From Cerrena zonata (Eukaryota; Basidiomycota; Agaricomycetes; Polyporales; Cerrenaceae), in contig JASBNA010000043.1 in NCBI GenBank assembly GCA_038087015.1, positions 248,001 to 312,000 on the forward strand: a stretch of 64,000 bases of DNA, written 5' to 3'. The notes below the pieces were generated by a model. That model worked only from the letters and a program-made list of their open reading frames with translations. It made no database searches and was not told where the DNA came from. This document shows positions 37,402-49,615 of this stretch, in pieces. Position numbers and translations under genes: made by a program. Each line of letters begins with the position of its first letter. Within the stretch, counting starts at the first letter, position 1.

Positions 37402-39594
37402 TTACTTGAAAAGTTTTTTAAGTTTTGATCTTTTCTTATCTTTTGAAGAACTAGCATCGGTTGAACCAGAAGAAGGCAGGTTGCCAACATGAGAGTTTCT
37501 TTTTTGGTAATGCAGTGGAACGGCATTACCATTACTGTTTGTAGGTTGAGGGGTGACTGGCGGTGGGATTTTTGGTTGGCCAGTTTCAAACAAATGGAGA
37601 GGAGCTTCTTTTGGCTTATTAAGGTCTTTAAACAATTGTAAATCCAATTCTTCCATATGTTTAACTTTATCGATACTTTGTAAACCAATTAAAAAGTCTC
37701 TTGGTTTTAAAAGAGCTTCTGAACCAATATAAATATCTTTATTTGTTGCTTGAGCCAATTCATATATTGACCTAGTTTCTGAATAGGTTATACCACCGGC
37801 AACATAACAGAAGATTCTTTGTTTTGGTTTGGTTAAGCCCAGGCCAACTTTATACGAAGATTGAGCCCAAGAAGCTTTAACTCTTGGGTTTCTTAAAGAT
37901 CCACTGACTGGACCATTTGAATTGTTAGAATTGGAAGATCTTTGAGCTGCAGGAATATCATCTTCTAAAGGTTTGTCTCTGAAATAAGGGAACCAAGATT
38001 CATCTAATTGATACTTCATAGCATTTTGTAAAACATCTTTAACCCCAGGTCCAAATCTTGAAGTGTTATAAGTACCTTCATTATTAATTGTATGGAACAG
38101 ATGTTTAACGATTTTTTTATCATTCACTGATTTTTTCACAATTGGGAAACCCAACTTATGTAAATTAAAGAAACATCTTGTAATTAAAGAAGTGGTTTGT
38201 TTTTGATGTACACCAATAAAACTAGCTAATTTAACAAAATCAGATTCAACCAACCCACCACGATATAATGCATAAATTAAAACCAATCTAATTTTATCAT
38301 TAATATGCAAATCATCTCTTGAACATAAAACGATTAAATCATCATGTAAACTTTTATTTCTTACTCCTTCAAAACTTGTACCACCTGCAGCACAAGTTTG
38401 TTCGAAATCAGCGGCAAATTCGGCCAATTTTCTATTAGCATTGATATCAAGACATTCATCAACTAAAGTTTTGTGTAGAGTGATTTGTCTTCTTTCCTCA
38501 TCGAAACCTTTCAAATTAGCCACAACCCACATTAAATCGCTTGAGGTTGTTGCTTTTGATCTATCAACCATTAAAGGGTTGTTTTTAATTAATTCATTAA
38601 TTTTATTAATGATTAATTCTGAGCTTTCGATGATATGAAGATGTCTTAGACTAACCCAATTTTCATCGTCTTCATTTTCCAAATTGACTTCAACTTTTTG
38701 AGATTCCCCACGCTCATTTTCGGTTTGATATTTATATTTACCAAAACGTTCTAAACTTTCCACTATATCCATAGCCATAGCTTGATAACTAAATTCGTGT
38801 AATAAAGGAGCATATAAATCAAGAGTACGGTCGGTAATCAATAGAATCGATCTTGGCTTCCCCTCAATAGACAGAGGAGGATAATCACTATTTTCACGAG
38901 CATAATTATCAATTTGGTTTTGAACTTCATCGGCAATTAATTCTGGCAATCTTGAAGCAAAATGATTTGAATCTTTTGGATTATAAAAACGAATCAAAGG
39001 GAACTCTCCGGTTATAACAATCAAATTCATAATTGCTTTAGCAGCTTTTCTAACCTGGGACAATACTAAATCTGCACAATTTTCATTATAGTATATTGCC
39101 ATTGAGTTCGGAGTATTTGGATCAGCCAAAAATACTCGTTGTTCCACTGGATGGAACACAGTGGGAGTGAAGTAGATATTGTTTCCATTATCAAAGTAAT
39201 GAAGAACTTTGGGGTTATTCATAAACTTGGTAGAGTGGAAAAACGAATAGCTTTCAACATCCTTTTGAACTAAAGGTAAGAACAACCCATGCCCCTTTTT
39301 GTACCGGTGGGTTTGAACGTCGGCAATCATACAATTGATGGTAAAAGGGTTTACGTCAACAAAATAGATTCCTTCCACGTATGATTGAATCTTACGTTTC
39401 GAATCAATTCGTTCAATAGACGTAACTATTCTCAACAAAGCATCCTTGGAGACTACTTGGTTCAATACCGACTCAGTCTTCTCATCAGTCACCAACGTAT
39501 ACAATCCTCCACCGAGCTGGATTGACTTGATCTTATCCAAAAGATATTGTCGCTGAAGGAATATCAACGAGGATGGATCTTGTGTTTTACTCAT
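37402..39594 (-). CDS. SEC1: SM protein Sec1, exocytic SNARE regulator
   Basis: A 730-residue Sec1/Munc18 protein that binds assembled plasma-membrane SNARE complexes and promotes fusion of secretory vesicles. Domain 1 is at the N-terminus (Q-R-Q-Y-L-L-D-K-I-K-S and V-D-V-N-P-F-T). Domain 2 includes S-I-L-L-I-T-D-R-T-L-D-L-Y-A-P-L-L-H-E-F-S-Y-Q, a hallmark of the family. Domain 3a/3b covers about 250-560 and includes R-I-F-C-Y-V-A-G-G-I-T-Y-S-E near its end. The last 80 residues are basic and low-complexity (K-D-K-K-R-S-K-L-K-K-L-F-K), as in other yeast Sec1 proteins. Length equals that of S. cerevisiae Sec1 (724). The frame is intact. Confidence 0.93.
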   Translation of the reverse strand: MSKTQDPSSLIFLQRQYLLDKIKSIQLGGGLYTLVTDEKTESVLNQVVSKDALLRIVTSIERIDSKRKIQSYVEGIYFVDVNPFTINCMIADVQTHRYKKGHGLFLPLVQKDVESYSFFHSTKFMNNPKVLHYFDNGNNIYFTPTVFHPVEQRVFLADPNTPNSMAIYYNENCADLVLSQVRKAAKAIMNLIVITGEFPLIRFYNPKDSNHFASRLPELIADEVQNQIDNYARENSDYPPLSIEGKPRSILLITDRTLDLYAPLLHEFSYQAMAMDIVESLERFGKYKYQTENERGESQKVEVNLENEDDENWVSLRHLHIIESSELIINKINELIKNNPLMVDRSKATTSSDLMWVVANLKGFDEERRQITLHKTLVDECLDINANRKLAEFAADFEQTCAAGGTSFEGVRNKSLHDDLIVLCSRDDLHINDKIRLVLIYALYRGGLVESDFVKLASFIGVHQKQTTSLITRCFFNLHKLGFPIVKKSVNDKKIVKHLFHTINNEGTYNTSRFGPGVKDVLQNAMKYQLDESWFPYFRDKPLEDDIPAAQRSSNSNNSNGPVSGSLRNPRVKASWAQSSYKVGLGLTKPKQRIFCYVAGGITYSETRSIYELAQATNKDIYIGSEALLKPRDFLIGLQSIDKVKHMEELDLQLFKDLNKPKEAPLHLFETGQPKIPPPVTPQPTNSNGNAVPLHYQKRNSHVGNLPSSGSTDASSSKDKKRSKLKKLFK

Positions 39595-40152
39595 GATTCA
39601 ATAAATGCTGTCCCCAAAACAAAATGAAAAAAAAAAAAAAATATGATATAATAATAATAATAGTATGATAAGAACGTAAAAAGAATTATAATAAATACAA
39701 CAAAGCAAAAGAATTGAATAACAAAGCACGAGGAATACCTTCAAATCCAATCTAAACCCGATTAAAAGAATCCTCGTTAAAGAAACCAAAATATAATTGA
39801 TCTTACTGTTTTTTTGACGCAGATTTTGGAACTTTAAATTTCACCGTTTTGTTTTGGTGGAAACACCTTTTTCCATAAAGGGAGATGTACGGGTGCGGAG
39901 AAGGGGAATACGATGTAAAAGCATAGGCTGGTGAAGCATTGGAAAGAACAACAAGTTTTGTTTCCCGTAGTGATACTTCAAACTGGTGTTGTCAAAGGAT
40001 ACCATTACAAGCGATATTGAGGGAGGTTGACTTTGGAATTGGCCTTAGAATTAGCGCTGTTGACTTGGCTTAGCACTCATTGCAGATCAATAAAGTTCGT
40101 ATATTAGTTTTTTCAAGAAGAAGAAGATTGAATTATATGATTAGGGTTGAAG
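39595..40152. other. SEC1 / YMD8 divergent spacer
   Basis: This 558-bp spacer holds a poly(A) tract near 39629-39641 close to the SEC1 start and ATGTACGGGTG at 39885-39895. No RNA gene was seen. Confidence 0.5.
39885..39895. promoter_or_regulatory. Rap1-like element, SEC1/YMD8 promoter
   Basis: ATGTACGGGTG, reverse CACCCGTACAT, agrees with the yeast Rap1 consensus. It sits about 290 bp before SEC1 and 260 bp before YMD8, so the target is unclear. Confidence 0.45.
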
Positions 40153-41356
40153 ATGGGATCCAGTAACTCACCAAATAAGAATGGTGAAGCACTAATATAT
40201 ATAAGTGGGTGGTACATTTTTTCGTTGTCGATATCTATATATAATAAATGGATGTTTGGGAAAGGATTGGATTTTAAATTTCCGATTCTTATTACTTCAT
40301 TTCATCAATTTTGTTTAATGATTTTAAGTTGTGGGGTGTTATATTTCAATCCTAGGTTACGTCCTACCATTAATACCATAAATGAAGACGAGGGTCATGA
40401 TGAAGACATCAACGAAGTAATCCCGCAAGAGAAGTCGAATGAAAGCTTTATAACGTTTTTATCAATCTTCAAGATGAAATTCACAACTTATTTCAAGCAA
40501 ATATTCCCGTGTTCATTGGCAAGCAGTGGGGATATTGGATTATCAAACGTTTCTTTCAAATTCGTCTCGTTATCATTGTATACTATGTTGAAGACCTCAT
40601 CGCTCATCTTTGTATTACTTTTCGGGCTTTTATTCAAGTTGGAAAAATTCCACTGGAGACTAGTGGTGATTGTTTTAGTGATGACTGGATCGGTAGCAAT
40701 GATGGTTAAAAAGCCGGATGTGATTGATTCAATATCCAATAATGGTGACGAGTATAGTAAAATGGGGATAATCTTAGTATTGGGGGCTTCAATGATGTCA
40801 GGATTGAGATGGTCTTTCACCCAATTGTTATTGAAAACATAACAACTATACCAACAACTCGATACTGACAATTTTCTATATAAGTCCTTCAATGTGCGCT
40901 ACATTGTTTTTAGTTGGATTGATTTTTGAAGGTTGGCTGAATTTTACTTCCTCTCCAATATGGGAAATCAAAGGTTTATTTGGTACAATTGGCTTAATGA
41001 TAATTCCAGGAGTGTTGGCGTTTATGATGACTTTATGTGAATTTAAATTATTGACAGTAGCCCAAATTATTACCCTTTCAATAGCAGGAATATTCAAAGA
41101 ATTATTAACCATCATATTAAGTTCGATTATATTTGGTGATAAATTAAGCTTTATCAACTGCATTGGATTGATCTTCACTTTCATCGATATCATGTGGTAT
41201 AATTATTATAGATATAAAGAGAATCAAATGAAAACCTATCAAAAAGTTCCAACTGAAGTAGCTGAAAATTCAAGTTCAAGTATCGATACAATAATTGAGA
41301 GTGAAATTGGTAATAATCGTGGCAATTTAACCAACGTCGAACTAAGAAAATTGTAG
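40153..41356 (+). CDS. YMD8: Drug/metabolite-type sugar-nucleotide transporter homologue, Ymd8-like (one frameshift)
   Basis: Multi-spanning membrane protein of the triose-phosphate/nucleotide-sugar transporter group, probably Golgi or COPI-vesicle located like S. cerevisiae Ymd8. Substrate is unknown. About ten hydrophobic helices are visible. The family core D-I-G-L-S-N-V-S-F-K-F-V-S-L-S-L-Y-T-M-L-K-T-S is clear, as is the paired K-L-E-K-F-H-W-R-L segment. The start is the ATG at 40153. The frame breaks at 40834-40837 (AAAA); dropping one A joins L-L-L-K to H-N-N-Y-T-N-N-S and continues into the next helix. The corrected length is 1203 nt, or 400 residues. It converges with the YPS7-like gene (97 bp). 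Confidence 0.8.
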
Positions 41357-41453
41357 ACTCTAGTGAAGATATATATATATATAGATAAAAATATAAAATA
41401 ATTAGACATATATTTAGATTTACATATAGTTATAATGACAAAACTTTTAAACT

Positions 41454-43343
41454 CTATAATAAAACAACGAAACCAATAAACCCCAAAATTGTAAATAGCA
41501 AACCCAAGAAACTTGTTTGATCATGATCATGATTTAAAGGAGTAGGTTTCAATCGACTACCCCAATTTTTGGAACTAGTAGTATTTTCTTTTGCAGCACT
41601 AGCCATACCAGGAAGGATTGAACTATGAGTATCTGATTGACCATTAGTTAAAATTTTACCTGATTCAATAACCGCACCCAGAAATCTTGCTGGTATGTCT
41701 GTAGTAGAGTCAGTATTTGTCGAATAAGACCAAGTGACCGGATCAGAGATTTTGTGATGAGTTGCAAAAGGTATTTTACCCGAAGAAATATAATCGATTG
41801 ATTTCGAATTAGTTAAGTTTCTTGGATGAAAGCTAGAAGGGTTATTGGTGAAAGCTAAAATCTTCTAAGTTTATATCTAAATTTTGATTAGTATTTGCTA
41901 GGGCAATTTTATCACCTTCGTTATCTACTGCAAGATAAATTTGACGGATGAAATCACTACCTAAACTAAAATAACCACTTGAGGAGAGGGTAAGAATTGT
42001 AAGAAACAAGCTTTTTCACCGTTATTGAATTGTAAACTTTGACCATTAAAATAAGCTTCAGAAGTGAAGGCACTTAATTCTATATTAATTTTTAAAGGAC
42101 CAAAAACAAATTGAAGAATTGGTTGATTCTCATAAACGTTATCACACTGAACAATCCATCGGTCAGTTTGATAATTGTAAACCGCATTAATTTGCATTGC
42201 TAAATTAACCAAAGTTTCTAAAGGTAAATAGGTATAATAAGATCTTGGATCCAATAAAACTCCAATTGAGCTAACATTTGAATTTAACGAAAGGGTATTA
42301 CCATTTTTAGAATTTTCAATTATTAAATCATCTAATTGTAAAATTGGTAATTTAACAAAATTATTATTATCGTTGTCATTAATACCAGTATAGTTAATTA
42401 AATCAAATTCATAAAAGTCACCAGACAAATATTTAGTGTTTACCGAACCGGGAAGTAATAGGCCAAAAGGACGAGTATCATTTTGAAAGAAAAGTGAATA
42501 ACCTGAACTATTAATATATTCATTCAGTTTAAGAGAATCCAAAAAACCTGATCCATAAGGGTTACCGGCTAATCCCAACCCCCCTTCGAAAACGTTAGTA
42601 TCATTAACCAAATTGAAAGTGAAGTCCGGTAATTCAATAACTTTATTATTCGATGATATAAAAGTTAAATTTGATGAAAATAATTCTCCATCCGCAAGAA
42701 TTTGATTAACATAATTTATAGAATAGGGTTGTCCATTATAAACCCCTGGTTTTGTAGGAGCTGGGAAATCAGAATTGAACGATGTAGTAGTTGTTACCGA
42801 ATCCCCTTGGGTTTTAGTTATAATTGGAGAAGTGAAAAAAGCCCCATAATCATAACAGTCAACTAATTCCCAATCATTATTAAAAGCAGTCAATATTGGA
42901 GGATCTAAATTCATCGAATAAAGCGAGGTATGATCATAGAACCACTGATTATAGACATCACATTGTAAAATCTCATCTCCATTCATCAACCATATATCTG
43001 GCTGTAAGAAATCAATCCTTACTTGCATACTATTATTATTTGCATCTTGAAGTACAATATCATAAAGATTATCTCCGTCATGCAGGGTAAGTACAAATTG
43101 AAGTAACTCATGATCTTCCGAATTCAATGTAGTCAACGATTTATGTGAACTAGTTGAACTGGTACTACTTTTGGAACTCGTAGTCTTTCTTGTAATCTTG
43201 GTAGAACTAGGTGATTCTAGTTCCGGAGTTCTCGTCACTTTATCCTTGGTTACAGTAACTCTTATATCTTCAGCTGAGGACTCGGCACTCACCACGCTGC
43301 TTAGCACGGGCAATAACAAGCACAACCAACCCAAATACATCAC
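41454..43343 (-). CDS. GPI-type aspartyl protease homologue, Yps7-like (two frameshifts)
   Basis: A pepsin-family protein with signal peptide (M-M-Y-L-G-W-L-C-L-L-L-P-V-L), Ser/Thr-rich stretch, two-lobed protease-like core and C-terminal hydrophobic tail (S-F-L-G-L-L-F-T-I-L-G-F-I-G-F-V-V-L-L) fitting a GPI anchor. The active-site motifs are altered. The first reads R-I-D-F-L-Q-P-D-I-W-L-M instead of V-D-T-G-S-S-D-L-W-V. The second reads L-L-D-P-R-S instead of D-T/S-G-S/T. Both Asp residues remain but the Thr-Gly pairs are gone, as in S. cerevisiae Yps7. Frame changes lie at about 41978-41990 (one base missing) and 41857-41860 (one extra in a T run of the message). Net length is 1890 nt, or 629 residues. 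Activity is doubtful. Confidence 0.75.
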
Positions 43344-44258
43344 TTCTCTATCAACTAATCAACTAACAAGAACAACTAATGGCACTCTCTGAGATGTTTA
43401 TATTAATAGGGCTCTTCTCACGAGAAAAATTTCAAAAGATGAGTCTATTTTTAACTTATACATTAAGCCTTGGTTACGTATAGACATCTACAGAGCCGTC
43501 TGCACGTATATATAGCGAAGAGTAGGTATTCATTTTACAGGCACCTCCATACATTCGGGATAGTACTGGGCTGGCATGGGAGGACAATACCGTTAGGATC
43601 AGTAATAATAGCACGGGGAATGAAAAAGGCGGTGTACGGGTGTAATCTTTATCGTTTAGTTGGTTTAGTGTTTGGTCGGTGGTCACAGCCAAAACAGTTT
43701 GTTAGAATTCGTATCAAAGAGTAACAATCTGCAAAGCATACTCTACAGTCAATACATGTTTATACCCAGTTAATAGGGTGGTTTAGTTTAGTGGCTAGTT
43801 TTTCAGTGCGTTTTTCAGTAGTCTCTTTGTCTTTTCTCGTTTGTTCTTTGTTTTCTTTTTTTTTTTTTTTTTTTTTTTTTTGATGCTCTACTTCTTCCTT
43901 AGCTACTACTTTACACTTATCTTGTTTTAAAGGACTCCATTTCCGGCCTACTCATTCGTTATTGCAAGTGCTTCCCCTTGAATAATCCGTCCCCGTTGCG
44001 TGTGCTCTTTCCACTAGTGTGCCGGGTTCGATAAGTTTTGGTTTGTTCATTTCCTTTTTTTTGTTTTTCAAGGCGGCTAACTGATTTTAATGCTTATATT
44101 TGATTGATTACACTTTATGTGGTATTAGATTATAGTCTTACATCTTTCACTTGTGCTGCTGAACTAACTAATAGAGGAAGAATCGATCAGAGGTATTCGT
44201 TCACTTGAAATACACCCTTCCCCTTTCTACCCCCCCTCTTCTTTGAAATCCTTTCAAA
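43344..44258. other. YPS7-like / SLN1 divergent spacer
   Basis: This 915-bp spacer holds GGTGTACGGGTGT (43631-43643), a poly(T) tract of more than 20 bases (about 43857-43881) and a CT-rich leader before SLN1. No conserved ORF or RNA gene was recognised. Confidence 0.5.
43631..43643. promoter_or_regulatory. Rap1/telomere-like element
   Basis: GGTGTACGGGTGT differs by little from the Candida-type telomeric segment GGTGTACGGATG and fits a Rap1 site on the minus strand. It lies midway between two divergent genes. Confidence 0.4.
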
Positions 44259-47200
44259 ATGAGAAGATTGAAGATTGGTATTAGGCCTCAACTTATCATC
44301 CTTGTTGGGTTTTCTTCTTTATTTTCCTTACTCATTCTTGCCATAGTAACTGGGGTCTACTTCAGCTCTAATTTGTCGAATCTTCGAGCGGAAAGACTTC
44401 AGGTTATATCTCAATTGAAAACTACCCAGATTCAACAATCAGTTGAATACATATACTATCAGATTTACTGGTTGAGTAACAAGGATACCGTTTATGCTCC
44501 GCTCAACTCACATGTTGCTGGTAATGGATCCCATGGGATCTTTGCCGATGCTCAAACAACTTTGGATCAATTTTTAACTTCATCGGAATTGTTTAGCGCT
44601 GCTCGTCTTTATGACTTATATTTGGACGTGGTGGCTGAATCTTATAATAATGAAACTTCTATCTCAACCCCAACCATGGACTATTTATTCCCCTTGTCTG
44701 CAAATACAACCATTCCTTCTAGTTTATTAAACACCACCAGTCAAGCTTCGGGTTATGGTTATGTGACTGGACCAATGTCTAACTCGTCAGGCGTTCTTTC
44801 AGAATACTTCATTGGTATTACGGTTCCTGTTTATTCAAACTCTTCCATCATTATATCAGAACCTTCAATCTCGGGTTATTTGACCGTATTGGCAAGTGCT
44901 TCTAATATTCAATCAGCAATTTATGATCCGAGATCCTCTCAATCTGATGATTCTTCTGGATCTACAAAAACTAAGTCCTCATCAACTTCAACCACCTCAG
45001 ATTACTATGTGGTTGCAGTTAAACCGATATTTGAAACTAATTCTTCGTCGAATTCTGGTTCCTCGCATGAAAAACTTCCTATTGGATTTGAACCAGTTTT
45101 CCCCACGGAAAGAGATTTAATTAAAACCAATCATGCTTATGGTATTAACTCAAGTGACGCAATTAAATTGGCTCTAACTAAAGAAACTGGCTCAAGTACT
45201 AAAATTAAATCTTACACCGATCATTGGATTGCAATTGGCTTCACTCAAATAAGATTAGATGAAGAAACTTATTGGTCGGTTTTAATTGAACAACCAAGAT
45301 CTAAATTCTTAGAACCAATTAAAAAATTAACCAAAATCATCATTGGTGTGGTAATTGGTATTGGTGCTTTTATGTGTTTAATTACTTTCCCATTAGCAGT
45401 TTTCTTTGTTAGACCAATTACTAAATTAAAAGAAGCTACTTTTGCTATAACAATGCTGAAAAAACAACATAAAAAACATATGAAAGAAAAAGAATTATTA
45501 TCATCTACCACTTCAGAATCGGACACTTCTCTTAATCACCATCAAAATTTTGGAGATTCTTTAAAAGTTCCCCCTTCTTCAAATCCTCCAATTAATACTT
45601 CAGTTTTATCCAAAAGACACAGTGTCAATTCTACTGAATCTTGTAATAACTCATCAGTTTATTCTACTGGTATTAGATTACCAAGTAAAATTCCAAATTC
45701 AAAAAAATTTTTCAAAGATGAATTAACAGAATTATCAGAAGCTTTTAATATCATGATTGAAGAATTGGATAAACAATATACTCATTTAGAAGATCGGGTT
45801 AAAATTCGTACTAAAGAATTAGAGGCATCCAAAGTTGAAGCTGAAGCTGCAAATGAAGCTAAAACTGTTTTCATTGCTAATATATCTCATGAATTAAGAA
45901 CTCCTCTTAATGGTATATTAGGTATGACTTCAATTGCTTTGGAAGAAAAAGATCATGCTAGAATCCAAGATTCTTTAAAATTAATTCATAGATCAGGTGA
46001 ATTATTATTACATATATTAACTGAATTATTAACTTATTCAAAAAATACTCTTAATCGTTCTAAATTAGAAAAATCACACTTTCAAATTTTGGAAATTGCT
46101 TATCAAGTTCAATCAATTTTTGGTAAATTAGCTTCTGATCAAAGAGTTAAATTGAATTTATCTTTAAAACCAAACGCTATCAGGAAATTGTTTTTATATG
46201 GTGATTCAAATAGAATTATTCAAATTGTCATGAATTTAGTTTCAAATAGTTTAAAATTTACTCCAGTTGATGGTTCAGTTGATGTTAGTTTTAAATTACT
46301 AGGTGAATATGATTTTAATCGTTCAAAACTTGATAATTTTGATAAAGTTTATATTTTGAGAAATTCGAATAATTCATCTTCTCCTCCGAAAACATCTCCA
46401 ACTTCCGCTAAATCAACTGCTACAACCACCACTACTGCTAATAATACCTTTAATTCAACTCCAATTCCTACTCCCGTAACTGCAAATACTTCAATCCCTC
46501 AAAATCCAGAATCCGTTAATATTAATAATCCTAATACTAAATATTATCATAATAAAACTACTCCTGAAACTCCCATTTCAAATGAGACCAATCCTAATAA
46601 TCATGATATTGAATTAAGTACAATAAATTCAATTAAGTCCATTAATAATGAAGAAGTTTCTAGAAACTCACAATCAGCCTTACGTCCATTTTCTTCAAAT
46701 TCTTCAAGTTCGAGACCAATGTCACTTGGTTTAGAGGATGATAATATCAGTGTGGTTACATTATCAACAGCTGAATATGAAAATACTATTTTCCAATCTC
46801 AGTTCAACCGTAATAGCTTGATTCGTAGAGCAAGCAATAATCACAAGCCATTGCCTGAAAGACCAAATAAAAGCATTCATGGAGAAGTTAAAGAATCAGA
46901 TACTGATGATGCAAATAATCATGATGACGCAAATAATCATGATGAAAAACATCAAAGTGTTGTAACTAATGGTAACATTCATATTAATGGACATGCTGAT
47001 TCTGACAGAGCCAAGGAAGATTCAGACAAAACTGTCAACGAATCTGATACAAATGAAAATCCAACTACCCCAAAAACTGACACCAATCTGACTTCATCAA
47101 AAGAAATCGTTGACGAGAAACCAATGAATGGAAAGTCCAACAATGTACAACCACCTAAAGAAAATATCATTCCACCAACACCTCCCTCAAAGCTTACTGA

Positions 47201-48691
47201 ATTATCTCGTGACGAATTACTCCGTGGACAAAAAGCTGAATTATTACCTCCTAAAAAGGCCGGTGCTCCTCCTAAAAATAATAGTAATGTCTCATTATCA
47301 ACAACTATGACAAATAGTTCTAATATGTCACAAACTTCAACCTTTTCAAATAGCGAAATGGTGAAGAACAATAAAGTTTTTAAGATGAGAAACTTGTATG
47401 AACCAAAAACCTGGGTTTTACAAATAGAGGTTAGCGATACTGGTCCAGGTATTGAACCGGCTTTACAAGAAAAAGTGTTTGAACCTTTTATTCAAGGAGA
47501 TCAAACTCTTTCTAGAAGTTATGGTGGTACTGGATTGGGATTATCTATTTGTAGACAATTGGCCAAAATGATGAATGGTACATTAACATTGAAATCGACA
47601 ATTGGCCAAGGTTCAACTTTTACATTTACTGTTCCATTACCACAGACTGGTGAAGTTTTAGTACCTGAAAGTGAAATGGATGAATTTTGTGATGATGAAT
47701 TCAATCCAAAATCCAAAGTTAATAGAAAAGTTGCTTTTGATATATCCGATGATTCAACCAACAGTGAACATAATGAAACTGAAACCACTATTCATTCGAG
47801 TTCTTCTCAAACTCAACCAGGTGTATTCCAATTTAATACAAATGGAGAAGCCTTATCTAACACTGAAATGAATAGAGACAAGGATCATGAATCATCCCAA
47901 GATAGTGAATATGAACGAGATCATGAATCTGAAGCACCTATAGTAAAAGTTGAAGATAATTCAAGTACTTCGAGTCATGGTTATAGTTTCAACACTAAGG
48001 CATCGAAAAGCTTCATCTGACAGTAATGATACTAGACGATTTAAACATAAGTTAGAGATTCCTTCAAGAACTGCATTATTTGAAAAAGCCACATTTGATT
48101 GCTAGATCATCTACAGGAACTGCAAACTCTTCCAATACTACTGATAAGACCGACCATAACTTATTAGAAGAAATGGCACACTTGAGGATCTTGGTTGCTG
48201 AAGATAATATGGTTAATCAAGAAGTTATCAAAAGAATGTTAAAATTAGAAGGTTTCCAAAATATTACAATGGCTTTTAATGGTGCCGAAGCAGTTGAATT
48301 TGTTAAAGAATCTTATGAAAAATTCGAATTATTTGATTTAATTTTTATGGATATTCAAATGCCAAATATCGATGGATTAACTGCTACCAAAATGATCAGA
48401 AATAATTTACGTTATGATAGACCAATCATTGCATTAACTGCATTTGCAGATGAAAGTAATGTTAAAGAATGTCTCAACTGTGGTATGTCTGGATTTTTGG
48501 CCAAACCAATCAAGAGAACCAATTTACGTAAGATCATTAATGAGTTCAGTCCATCTCTATTAAACGACATTATCACCACTCCTCAGACCAATCAAAGTGA
48601 TGAAAAAAGATTAGGATATGGATCGGGATCAGAAATGACCCGCGGATCCGTCAATAGCATCATTGACGATGCTCAAAAAAGTGATTGTTAA
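44259..48691 (+). CDS. SLN1: Hybrid histidine kinase Sln1, osmosensor (two frameshifts)
   Basis: Plasma-membrane osmosensor feeding Ypd1, Ssk1 and the Hog1 MAP kinase. Layout in corrected numbering: TM1 about 12-32; extracellular sensor 33-355, Ser/Asn-rich; TM2 about 361-383; HAMP-like segment; coiled coil to about 530. The H-box [14 protein letters not shown] has His544. The N-box is [17 protein letters not shown] low-complexity insert of about 350 residues follows, then G-boxes ([16 protein letters not shown]). The receiver has Asp1364 in F-M-D-I-Q-M-P. Frame breaks at 48006-48009 (AAAA) and 48079-48081 (TTT), each one extra base, separate the receiver from the kinase. Corrected length is 4431 nt, or 1476 residues. 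Confidence 0.92.
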
Positions 48692-49615
48692 TCAACTATA
48701 CCCCTTACTACTTACGACGTGAATGACTTTTATAATGCATTTTTAATTATTTTTTTTTTATTATTATTATTATTCTTCCCCCTATAATTGATAAATTTTT
48801 GTTTTACTACCCCAGCATATCTTGTTCCTTTCATAATTTTTTGTTTTTGCCATTCTGCTTGCTTTCACCTTCCGGTTGTTTATTTTCCTGCTTTGATCAT
48901 TTAAAGTTTACTGATGTTCAAGAATGTTCTTCAACTTTAATTTTCAATACAAAGAAATCAAGTTACAAAACAAACACCAATGAAATCAGTACCCATTCAA
49001 TTACAATCACTAGCTCATTCACAACAAGTTTATGCTTTGTACTATAGTTATTCTCCAGTTAAACTTAATCCCTTTCTGTTAGCTCATTTATAGCCTAAAT
49101 AATCTTATATATAATTCTAGAATATATCCTTATGCGATCTTGTATTCTTCAGCACTCATGTGGTGCCACAGTAGCGCAACCAATGGTACAACAGCAGCAC
49201 AATCGTTGTTACAATCGTCTATTTGCAACCTTATCGACTCCACATTGTTTATCCACTAAATCATTTTTGTTCCCAAAACGGAAAAGTAATTGCACTTTCG
49301 GCTAGAAAATATTTTAATTGCTTTTTTTATCGAGGAAATAGGGTCACGTGATCAAAGTCGTGGATTTACCACGCCATATCCACAATTTCAAAAGAATGAT
49401 ACAAATGGCTGGCGCCAACACAACTCTATAGTTTGTATTTGAAGCTTTACGCTTTAACTATTCGCTTTACTACATATTCATCTAGACATTCCAGTGGTCA
49501 GCCCTGTTCTTGTGATCCATACAACCTTTTTTTTACGATTCGGTGATTTTATTTTGGAAGAAAAATAATCAAAACTAAAGAAAAACATCTTGATATTAGT
49601 CTTTGAAGGATCAAG
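48692..49615. other. SLN1 / dipeptidyl aminopeptidase spacer
   Basis: A 924-bp spacer. It holds the SLN1 3' region with T-rich stretches, then the promoter of the next gene with TCACGTGA at 49344-49351. A short open frame at 48799-49047 lacks an early ATG and resembles nothing. No RNA gene was seen. Confidence 0.5.
49344..49351. promoter_or_regulatory. CACGTG E-box
   Basis: TCACGTGA, an 8-bp palindrome, lies about 265 bp before the aminopeptidase ATG. It is a typical Cbf1/bHLH site; function unproven. Confidence 0.35.

Noticed and set aside
48799..49047. 82-residue frame after SLN1
   Set aside because: Starts without ATG in T-rich 3' sequence and has no motif.
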